Position numbers and translations under genes: made by a program. From contig OY997590.1 in assembly GCA_963921825.1 (NCBI GenBank), forward strand, positions 38,023,039 through 38,087,038: 64,000 bases of DNA. The letters run 5' to 3'. Source of the DNA: Erodium maritimum (Eukaryota; Streptophyta; Magnoliopsida; Geraniales; Geraniaceae). This document shows, piece after piece, positions 57,590 through 64,000 of the stretch. The notes under the pieces were generated by a model that was given only the letters and a program-made list of their open reading frames with translations, was not told the origin of the DNA and made no database searches. Every line of letters begins with the position of its first letter. Position 1 is the stretch's first letter.

Positions 57590-58484
57590 CTAGGTTTTTC
57601 CAGAACCCTTTGAGTTTGTGATGTTGGAAAGAAGACCAAGAAGAAAGCAGGTCCTTGACTGATCTAGGAATTGACCAAGAGACCCCCACCATGACAAAAC
57701 ATTGCTCCAGACTAACCAAGCCTTAGGATAATGGAGGAGAGCATGAGCTCCATCCTCAAAATCAAAGTTGCAGATATGACAAGTGACTTGATCCAAAGGG
57801 AGAGGCATTCCTCTTCTATCCAAGAAGCATTTGGTGGGGATTGAATTCAGACAGGAAAGCCAATAGAAGGCTGATATTTTAGGGGGCAAAGAAACTGAAC
57901 AGAGATCCATAGTCCAGGAGAAAGCATGAGAGGCAGGAGTACCTTGCAGCTGAAGTAAGGTATAGAGTTTTTTAACTGTGAACCATTTGCCATCCAAGAC
58001 CCAACACAGAGTATCTTGTGATGAAGGAGAAAGGTTGACTCCATTGAGAATGATAAAGAGAGAGGCCCAATCATCTACTGCTCTTCCTCTTGGAACTGAT
58101 CTAAAATTGAGACTCCAATCAGTGTCAGTCCAAGCTTCAGCTACCACTATCTTTTTGGATTGGGAGCTTAGGAGTAATCTTGGACATCGATGTTTGAAAG
58201 GAGTATCTCTCCACCAAATATCCTACTTCAAGAAGATTCTCTCACCAGATCCAAGGTTCCAAGAGAGGCCTCTTATACCAAAGAAGGCTGAGAAATTGGG
58301 ATCTTGGATTAACTGGATAATTTGGGTCATAAGGCTAGAATTACCAGATTCAGAGAAGGAGGAGAGATCCCATTCATTACTATTCCAACCATATTTTGCA
58401 CATATGATTTGTTTTCATAATGAATTCCTTTCTAGTGCAAACCTCCATCATCATTTGGAGAGCAATGCAATATTTATCGGATAC
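57590..58484 (-). pseudogene. LINE ORF2 C-terminal part (zf-RVT)
   Basis: From 58484 downward: I-A-L-L-S-K then W-R-F-A-L-E-R-N-S-L, and a G-S-G-E-R-I-F segment. The frame 58147-57590 has L-P-P-K-I-S-A-F-Y-W-L, I-P-T-K-C-F-L and C-H-I-C-N-F-D-F-E-D-G-A-H-A-L-L-H-Y, the zinc-binding segment after plant LINE reverse transcriptase. Stops in the first third. Confidence 0.85.
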
Positions 58485-58523
58485 AATTAAGAAGATATGA
58501 ATTGTACGAATATGATCCTATAC

Positions 58524-58753
58524 CTTTCCTTGGAACTTGGAAGGGTCTCTCCAAATGACCCAGCACTGAGGAAAAACGACGTTGGTCATGTAAGTAAAGG
58601 CAAAGACGAACCTGGAGTAGTGACCCAAGGGCCTTCCCAAGACGCCCTTTATTTTGGTGATCTTGCAGCCCAAGAAGGTCTTCTCCGATGGTGATCGCCG
58701 CTTTGCATTGTAATGGCTCCCGCATCCATAGACACCGTATGCAAATGACATTT
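58524..58753 (-). pseudogene. Pectinesterase exon C
   Basis: Acceptor TTTTAG ends at 58754. K-C-H-L-H-T-V-S-M-D-A-G-A-I-T-M-Q, then a frameshift in an A-run (near 58702) and K-R-R-S-P-S-E-K-T, F-L-G-C-K-I-T, L-G-R-P-L-G-H-Y-S-R, V-F-A-F-T-Y-M-T-N-V and W-R-D-P-S-K-F-Q-G-K, ending at a GT donor (58523-58522). The G-F-T tripeptide usual before F-L-G-C is missing. This segment is easily missed because the intron before it is 3.8 kb. Confidence 0.9.
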
Positions 58754-58819
58754 CTAAAACCAACCAATCAAAGATATTTAATTATACACCCTTACTTCAT
58801 AATACTAATGTCATGAGAC

Positions 58820-58820
<1 letters not shown>

Positions 58821-58850
<30 letters not shown>
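58821..58850. repeat. (AT)n microsatellite
   Basis: About 14 AT dinucleotides at the left edge of foldback element A. Confidence 0.95.
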
Positions 58851-58853
<3 letters not shown>

Positions 58854-59192
58854 GCTATCCAGTAAAAACCACCCTTATTGTGCAAACTACGAACTCACCA
58901 GGTGCTGACACGTGGCGCGCACAATGCTGATAGTTTGAGCAGCACGATGCTAATAGTTTGCGCGCGTAGTGCAACTATTAGCACCGTGCTGCGCAAACTA
59001 TCAGCACTGTGCGCGCCACGTGTCAGCACCTGGTGAGTTCGTAGTTTGCATAATAAGGTGCGGTGTTTTATATATATATTGTCCACGTGTCAGCATCTGG
59101 TGCGCTCTGCTGACATCACTTTGGCGGGATCCTATGGCTCTCGTGGGTTCGTAGTTTGCACAATAAGGGGGGTTTGTACCTGATACCAACCC
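58851..59192. mobile_element. TA-anchored foldback element, family 1, copy A
   Basis: Lies between (AT)n at 58821-58850 and (TA)n from 59193. Left end GTAGCTATCCAGTAAAAACC, right end (reverse complement) GGGTTGGTATCAGGTACAAAC; both continue into CTTATTGTGCAAACTACGAAC. A long inner inverted repeat (58895-59060, CACGTGGCGCGCACA ... CACGTGTCAGCACC) folds the left half into a hairpin. No coding capacity. Confidence 0.8.
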
Positions 59193-59220
59193 TATATATA
59201 TATATATATATTTATATATA

Positions 59221-59617
59221 GGACTGGTATCAGGTACAAACAGGCCCTTATTGTGCAAACTGCGAACGCATGAGAGCCATAGGATCCGCCCAAAGTGACG
59301 TCAACAGAATGCCCCAGATGTTGACACGTGGGCACGCGCTGCAGGCACTAACACGTGGGCGCGCACGCTGCTGGTGCGCGCGCGCAAAGTGCTGATAGTG
59401 TACATTTGTACTAAACTATCACAGCCGTGCTATGTAAACTATCAGCACTCGCGCTGCGCGCGTGGTCAACACGCGCTACTTTGCGGGCAGAGGCGTGCGC
59501 GAAGTGGCCACATGTCAGCATCGCACGCTCTGCTGACGTCACTTTGACCGCATCATGTGGCTCTCGTGCGTTTGCAGTTTGCACAATAAGAGGCGTTTGT
59601 ACTGGATAACTACCCTC
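59221..59617. mobile_element. TA-anchored foldback element, family 1, copy B
   Basis: Between TATATATA runs. Left end GGACTGGTATCAGGTACAAAC, right end (reverse complement) GAGGGTAGTTATCCAGTACA. In opposite orientation to A with respect to the two end types. The interior is GC-rich (GCGCGC tracts) with inverted repeats around AGTGCTGATAGT (59390-59450). Confidence 0.8.
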
Positions 59618-59633
59618 TATATATATATATATA

Positions 59634-59977
59634 GGGTAGCTATCCAGTAAAAACCACCCTTATTGTGCAAACTACGAACTCACCAGGTGCTGACACGTGG
59701 CACGCACAGTGCTGATAGTTTGAGCAGCACGGTGGTAATAGTTTGCGCGCACAGTGCAACTATTAGCACCGTGCTGCGCAAACTATCAGCACTGTGCGCG
59801 CCACGTGTCAGCACCTGGTGAGTTCGTAGTTTGCACTATAAGGTGCGGTGTTTTATATATTTATTGTCCACGTGTCAGTATTTGGTGCGCTCTGCTGACA
59901 TCACTTTGGGGGGATCCTATGTCTCTCGTGGGTTCGTAGTTTGCACAATAAGGGGGGTTTGTACCTGATACCAACCC
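59634..59977. mobile_element. TA-anchored foldback element, family 1, copy C
   Basis: Near-identical to copy A over its whole length and in the same orientation, between TATATATAGGG and CCCATATATATA. The A-C similarity is much higher than that between most repeats here, suggesting recent amplification or local duplication. Confidence 0.85.
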
Positions 59978-59992
59978 ATATATATATATATA

Positions 59993-61110
59993 TTTAGCAA
60001 AAGTTGTTTGCATTGATCAAATGTTTCAATTACAATAATGTGCATCAGAGACTCCCTGACCATCAAGAACATACATAGAGCATGAAAAATACTCGCAATT
60101 CTTTTCATAAAGTAACTATCCCTAACGGTATTGGATTGGTGCCCCGTGGGCTAGGACAGAAGGCGGAGGAAGACAGAAAGGAGACCGGAGGAGTTGATGG
60201 ACCTCGACGGTAATAACGATAATGGGAGGCAACACCTCAGACAGGAACCCCTACCAGAGCCAGTCCATGAGGCTTCGGGCACCTATCATCCCTCCCTGCT
60301 CGGTTGTTGAGTCCTTGCCGAGTTGTGTCGTTAAATGTCCTCCTGGAGTTGCCTCTTGGTAGGTGCTTCACGTTGCGTAATAGATCCTTTGGTCGGATCA
60401 GTACCCATGGCTGCGTCCGGAACAAGGTGCGACGACGTGGGCGGCATGAGCAGACTATCCATGGCCCAGCGGGCTCCTGGATGTAAGGACCAGGGGCCGA
60501 CCACGGCGGCCCCATGGTGGTGCTGGCTGCGGGGCCCTAGATCCTCTCCCCGTGCTTGGTGACGCCTAAATCCAGGGTCGTGGTTTGCTATTCATTTCGT
60601 ACTGAGCCAGAGCAAGATCATGGCTCTTTGGGGTTGACATCCAGGCGGTATCTGGTTGGGCTAAGGCATCCCATTCCTTTCATGAGTTCCGAGTGACAGG
60701 CACCCTGCCTTGGTTCGAAGTCGGGGCACGGGAAGACCTCTTACTAAGGTCTACCGGCGGTGGATCTGGAGGCGTAGGATGGTGCGGCGGCCTAGGGTTT
60801 AGTGATCGGGGAGCCTGAACCGCAGCAGAGGCCGCCGAGGGAGGAGAGGAAACTGGGGAGCGGCGAGACGGATCCCAAAAGAGGGTACAATAGGAGGTGG
60901 GGGTCTAGGGTTCGTCGCGACCGAGCGAGGAGGGATTTGGGTCGAAAAAACCCTTTGGGACGATTCAGACGACATCAATAGAAAAAGAAAAGGGGGAGCA
61001 GCACCAGGAGTCACAAGAACGTTGACTGGTGTGGGAATGGCGACTAGGGATCCAGTGGTAGGGGGAAGGGGGTCTGCTCCAAAGCGCGACTAAGGCATAG
61101 AGGAGGCTCT

Positions 61111-61111
<1 letters not shown>
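59993..61111 (-). mobile_element. GC-rich segment, probable LINE ORF1-type fragment
   Basis: Minus strand end TTTTGCTAAATATATA resembles the LINE terminus, and the adjacent sequence (GTAATTGAAAC...) resembles that at 49206-49260. A GC-rich body (60130-61080) has Pro/Ser/Arg-rich frames (61014-60799 begins M-T-P-G-A-A-P-P; 60515-60237 is Pro/Arg-rich), plausible as an ORF1 N-terminus. I see no RRM, so this is tentative. It lies between foldback elements C and E, in the pectinesterase intron. Confidence 0.4.

Positions 61112-61114
<3 letters not shown>

Positions 61115-61190
<76 letters not shown>
61115..61190. repeat. (TA)n microsatellite
   Basis: About 38 uninterrupted TA dinucleotides, the longest in the window. 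Confidence 0.97.
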
Positions 61191-61191
<1 letters not shown>

Positions 61192-61560
61192 GGGTGCAAT
61201 CAGGTGCGAACCGGTGCGAACCTGCGAATCTGCTTGTGTAGTGTATCTGGTTTACGGAAATAGTGTTCTCGGTTTGCAAACAGAAATACTATTTTCGCAA
61301 ACCATATTTTTCTCAAGATAAAATGCTTTTTTTCCGCAAACTGGGATGCTTATTTCCGCAAACCATGTTCGCTATTTCCGCAAAACAGATACACTATTTT
61401 CGCAAACCATATATTTTCTCAAGATAAAATGCTGTTTTTTCAAACTTTTTTTCCGCAAACTGGGATGCTTATTTCCGCAAACCATGTTGCTATTTCCGCA
61501 AACCAGATTTGAGGTTCGCAAGTTCGCATCGTAAGGGAGGTTCGCACGTGATTGTCTCCC
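61191..61560. mobile_element. TA-anchored foldback element, family 2, copy E
   Basis: Between (TA)38 and TATATATATATA. Left end GGGTGCAATCAGGTGCGAACC, right end (reverse complement) GGGAGACAATCACGTGCGAACC. The interior has direct repeats of about 105 bp (ATTTTCGCAAACCATAT, AAGATAAAATGCT, TTCCGCAAACTGGGATGC; 61290-61395 and 61393-61500). Confidence 0.75.
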
Positions 61561-61574
61561 TATATATATATATA

Positions 61575-62206
61575 GGTTTGTTTTCGGGTACAAACTCTTC
61601 TTATGGTACAAACTTGCGAACCAATTTGGTTCATTGGATATAAGCCACATGGCAGCATCCTCGATAGTGAGCATTTATTTTTTTTGTCAATTTCACTAAT
61701 TTACTCATTCCCGCTTCGTTTCATATCTGATTTTTTTCATTCTTACACCATTATTTTTATTTTTCGAAGGGCTATCCATAGAGATGCATATTGAATATAT
61801 TTGAAGCACAAAAAATAAAAATAGGATAAGTCCAACGTAATTGTAAATCGGATGAACACAGTTTGTAAATCTGCAGAAATGAAATGTAATATCGCTAAAA
61901 TAAAATGTAATTACATTTTATTTCTACAGATTTACATTTCCGATTTACAATTACGTTAGACTTATCCTTTTTTTGCTCAAAATATATTCAATATGTACCT
62001 CTATAGATAGCTCTGGGAAAAATAAAATTAATGGTGAAAGAATAAAAAAAATGGAATTGAAACGAAGTGGGAATGAATAAATTAGAGAAATTGGAAAAAA
62101 AATTAAATGCTCAATATCTAGGATGCTGCCATGTAGCTTATATCCAATGAACCAAATTGGTTCGCAAGTTTGTACCATAAGAAAAGTTTGTAGCCGAAAG
62201 CTTCCC
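61575..62206. mobile_element. TA-anchored foldback element, family 3, copy F (palindrome)
   Basis: A 632-bp near-palindrome: arms of about 300 bp pair around a centre near 61893, the left arm starting GGTTTGTTTTCGGGTACAAAC and the right (reverse complement) GGGAAGCTTTCGGCTACAAAC. Both continue CTTATGGTACAAACTTGCGAACC. It has no gene; such a structure would give a very long hairpin RNA if transcribed through. Confidence 0.85.
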
Positions 62207-62214
62207 TATATATA

Positions 62215-62627
62215 GGACTGGTATCAAGTACAAACATGCCCTTGTTGTGCAAACTGCGAACGCACGAGAGCCATAGGATCCGCCCAAAGTGACGTTAGCA
62301 GAGTGCCCAGATGCTGACACATGGGCGCGCGCTGCTGGTGCGCGCGCGCAAAGTGCTGATAGTTTACATAGCAAGGTGCTAATAGTTTAGTACAAAATGT
62401 TTTGATAGTTTACATTTGTACTAAACTATCAGCACCGTGCTATGTAAACTATCAGCACTCGCACTGCGCGCGTGGTCAACACGCTCTACTGTGCAGGCAG
62501 AGGCGCGCACGAAGTGGCCATGTGTCAGCATCGCGCGCTCTTTGCTGACGTCACTTTGACCGCATCATGTGGCTCTCGTGTGTTCGTGGTTTGCACAATA
62601 AAAGGCGTTTGTACTGGATAGCTACCC
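62215..62627. mobile_element. TA-anchored foldback element, family 1, copy D
   Basis: Matches copy B in orientation and sequence with small differences (GGACTGGTATCAAGTACAAAC left end, GGGTAGCTATCCAGTACAAAC right end in reverse complement). Contains an extra block TAGTACAAAATGTTTTGATAG (62389-62409), so the central inverted repeat is longer than in B. Confidence 0.82.
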
Positions 62628-62708
62628 TATATATGTACTATGAGAAGACCAATTAAATTAAAAACTTAACTAATAGTTGAAGATCCAATTATAATTATAT
62701 TTTAGCAT
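62628..62708 (-). other. Remaining pectinesterase intron sequence
   Basis: The short stretch between foldback element D and exon B; AT-rich, with no other feature. Confidence 0.6.
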
Positions 62709-62712
62709 GTAC

Positions 62713-62948
62713 CTCAAAAAGAGAAGTTGTATTTCCACAAATGAAGTCAGTTTGTCCTTCCTCGCCCAAATTTGAACTTGATTTAGCGGCTCTTTCCAAA
62801 AGGAGTTAATCAATGAAGAAACTATGATAGTAGTGCCTCCATGCATCATCTAGCAGAGTGTCCTGGTAACCAAGAATCTGACACCCGATCACCGAGATCT
62901 TGTCTCCAGGCACTCTCAATACCACAGATTTCCTACCCCATACGAGTT
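62713..62948 (-). pseudogene. Pectinesterase exon B
   Basis: Acceptor AG at 62950-62949; N-S-Y-G-V-G, a 1-base frameshift, then V-L-R-V-P-G-D-K-I-S-V-I-G-C, Y-Q-D-T-L-L-D-D and R-H-Y-Y-H-S. An in-frame extra segment of about 51 nt starting with TAA (near 62810-62760) sits between F-F-I-D and G-Q-T-D-F-I-C-G-N, where the family has none. It ends T-S-L-F-E at a GT donor (62712-62711). Confidence 0.9.
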
Positions 62949-63034
62949 CTACCACATTCATTCATAAACCTAATTGATTACTACCACGTATCAATCTCTT
63001 TTTACTCGTAAATTCAAAAGATAAGTTTGTGTAC

Positions 63035-63215
63035 CTTAATAGTGAGGGATAGAACCACAACATCAGAAGCAAGGAGTTCCATTGTGGGAGAATCAAATAT
63101 GGATTTGCTGTGGTGTTGCCTGGTTTGGTGCCGCTCAGGGTGATGAAGGGCTTGTATGCGGGCACCACAATATTTTCCTTTTATATCCCATATTTCACCC
63201 ATATAAGAATCGACT
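63035..63215 (-). pseudogene. Pectinesterase exon A
   Basis: Reads W-V-K-Y-G-I-stop-K-E-N-I-V-V-P, K-P-F-I-T-L-S-G-T-K-P-G-N-T-T, then, after a frameshift near 63105, I-F-D-S-P-T and L-L-A-S-D-V, ending L-T-I-K at a GT donor (63034-63033). The TAA replaces the Tyr codon of the G-x-Y-x-E motif. Residues between N-T-T and the I-F-D block are missing compared with the family. It is cut at 63215 by the copia LTR. Confidence 0.88.
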
Positions 63216-63560
63216 TGTTGTTGTTAGATGGCACCGAATCAATGGCGGCCTGTATTTTCTTGTAGTCCCCCTTACCTGTATGATCCACCCTTATTATCAC
63301 ACGACTAGGATTAGCCTCCCTGCTTTATGGGAATTTGTTTGTAACTTTGTTCTTGTTTTTGTATTTGAATAAGTATCTGTTTCTGTTTGTATTTCCCTTG
63401 ATTCATGGAGATCAAATCCCTAACTTGTAGGAAGGGATTATTTCCTTTTTGTTATCTTATCTTCCGTCTATAAATATGATCAGTATAAACCCCAATAAAA
63501 TATCGAGGAGTCAAATCATTCTTTGAGTTCCATTCTTCATTCACTCTGTTTTTGCCATCA
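63216..63560 (+). mobile_element. Copia delta 5' LTR
   Basis: Begins TGTTGTTGTTAGATGG (63216; alternative starts at 63219 or 63222), ends TTTTTGCCATCA (63560). Contains a TATA box CTATAAAT at 63478-63485. It begins exactly where pectinesterase exon A stops. Length about 345 bp. Confidence 0.82.
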
Positions 63561-63562
63561 TT

Positions 63563-63575
63563 TGGTATCAGAGCC
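63563..63575 (+). other. Primer binding site of Copia delta
   Basis: TGGTATCAGAGCC two bases after the LTR end; initiator tRNA-Met type. Confidence 0.9.
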
Positions 63576-63599
63576 TACCTAAAATATCTAGCTTCATCA

Positions 63600-64000
63600 T
63601 GGTGAATGATTTCACGCCAAAGAAAGGAGCAAGTGGGAACAACTCAGGAGCTCGGGAATAAGTCAAGGTAGGAGGATGTTTGTCACTCGGTTATCCCATG
63701 TTGACTGAAATAAACTATGAGATTTGGGTGTAAAAAATGACTGCCATGATGAAGGAACTGAGCGTTTGGGGAGCGATCGAAGGGGAAGAATAAGTAAGTG
63801 AAGAGAAAGATCAAGGTACGGTGGCCATTATAACGTATTATGTTCCAGAGTCGACACTAATGTCGATTTCGCATGCCAAAACTACAAAGGAAGCATGGAG
63901 TGCCCTAGGAACAATGCACATTGGTGTGAAACGAGTTAAGTTAGCCAATACCCTGAGTCTGAAGCGCAAATTTGGGAAGCTCACCATGGAAGACTCAGAA
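63600..64000 (+). pseudogene. gag: Copia delta gag, partial
   Basis: ATG at 63600 (M-V-N-D-F-T-P-K-K-G). A TAA at 63660 interrupts early. Further on, Y-P-M-L-T-E-I-N-Y-E-I-W-V near 63690, a TAA where many family members have Trp or Ala codons, K-M-T-A-M-M then V-W-G-A-I-E-G, and T-K-E-A-W-S-A-L then H-I-G-V-K-R-V-K, matching the UBN2-type copia Gag. The window ends inside the gene. Stops make this copy defective. Confidence 0.85.

Larger units (their letters stand above)
56475..58484 (-). mobile_element. LINE, 5'-truncated, in pectinesterase intron C-D
   Basis: Flanks AATTAAAGAT (56465-56474) and AATTAAGAAGAT (58485-58496) suggest an imperfect duplication. Minus strand end TTTGCTGATAAAAAAA with a perfect hairpin CCCC TCAAAA GGGG (56521-56508). 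It carries the C-terminal part of ORF2 (57590-58484) and a long 3' untranslated region. Confidence 0.8.
56020..63215 (-). pseudogene. Pectinesterase (pectin methylesterase) gene, disrupted
   Basis: Pectinesterases remove methyl esters from cell-wall pectin in the apoplast. Four exons are readable in order on the minus strand (A 63215-63035, B 62948-62713, C 58753-58524, D 56419-56311 continuing at 56106), joined by GT-AG introns. Family signatures: region I G-I-stop-K-E-N-I-V-V-P (usual G-x-Y-x-E-K); region II K-S-V-V-L-R (usual Q-A-V-A-L-R, catalytic Gln lost); region III Y-Q-D-T-L intact; region IV D-F-I-C-G-N with its catalytic Asp; region V L-G-R-P-L (usual L-G-R-P-W, Trp lost, Arg kept). 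Exon B runs into C as S-L-F-E / K-C-H-L-H-T-V-S. Stops, frameshifts, a MITE, a LINE, a TA-foldback cluster and a copia LTR all break it. The N-terminal part lies beyond the copia. Confidence 0.9.

Noticed and set aside
58497..58694. Plus-strand 65-codon frame over exon C
   Set aside because: The minus strand carries splice sites and pectinesterase motifs there; the plus frame is a shadow.
60237..60562. Overlapping frames in the GC-rich segment
   Set aside because: Open in several frames because of base composition; only a tentative LINE ORF1 origin is supported, so no gene is called.
61112..61321. Open frame of alternating Tyr and Ile
   Set aside because: It is simply the (TA)n microsatellite read as codons.

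Overview
This window is repeat-rich nuclear DNA from a flowering plant, probably a eudicot. Almost all of it is retrotransposon sequence: Ty1-copia and Ty3-gypsy LTR elements and L1-type LINEs, with Mutator-like and foldback MITEs, several inserted inside one another. The only recognisable host coding sequence is a spliced pectinesterase and one small two-exon gene. I found no rRNA, tRNA, CRISPR array or prokaryotic gene structure. A 200-N gap lies at 36293-36492. Element names below are local labels.

Layout. 1-549: end of a minus-strand copia LTR (family alpha). It sits inside a large minus-strand gypsy element (550-11065, LTRs of about 3.1 kb, internal region of 5.2 kb with only gag remnants), which itself interrupts an older plus-strand gypsy LTR (11066-12461). 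12728-19106: complete but decayed copia element (beta) with both LTRs and a TAACA target duplication, lying beside a minus-strand LINE ORF2 fragment (19112-21380). 21381-30330: older copia element (gamma), broken by a LINE (TSD near 22084/24232), an alpha solo LTR (TSD ATATT) and an ORF1-only LINE (16-bp TSD). 30331-33237: mostly unassigned, with a small two-exon gene at 32009-32576 and a CTT microsatellite. 33238-35302: LINE ORF1 and a 490-bp foldback MITE with a 9-bp TSD. 35540-42735: plus-strand LINE ORF2 hosting an internally deleted alpha copia (36493-41201) and the assembly gap. 42740-49168: a second plus-strand LINE carrying a gypsy solo LTR (TSD TGAAT) and a 1.55-kb Mutator-like element (9-bp TSD). 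49190-55950: further LINE pieces in both orientations, some with clear TSDs and several without ORF2.

56020-63215 is the most informative part. Read on the minus strand, it is one pectinesterase (pectin methylesterase) gene whose exons can be followed in order (A 63215-63035, B 62948-62713, C 58753-58524, D 56419-56311 continuing at 56106). The gene has stops, frameshifts, a MITE inside its last exon, a LINE in one intron, a cluster of (TA)n-anchored foldback elements in another, and a copia LTR (63216 onward) cutting it off at the 5' side. It is therefore a pseudogene here.

Two cross-window patterns stand out. (1) LINE copies on both strands share a 3' end made of a short hairpin, an AT-rich spacer and TTTGCTGAT followed by A; the hairpin stem changes sequence between copies while still pairing. 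(2) Six foldback elements of three diverged families lie between TA microsatellites at 58821-62640 and share a terminal motif of the type GTACAAAC...CTTATNGTNCAAACTNCGAAC. Either could be a useful lead; the second is the best candidate for an undescribed element group. Family assignments come from reading translations by eye, with no database search.
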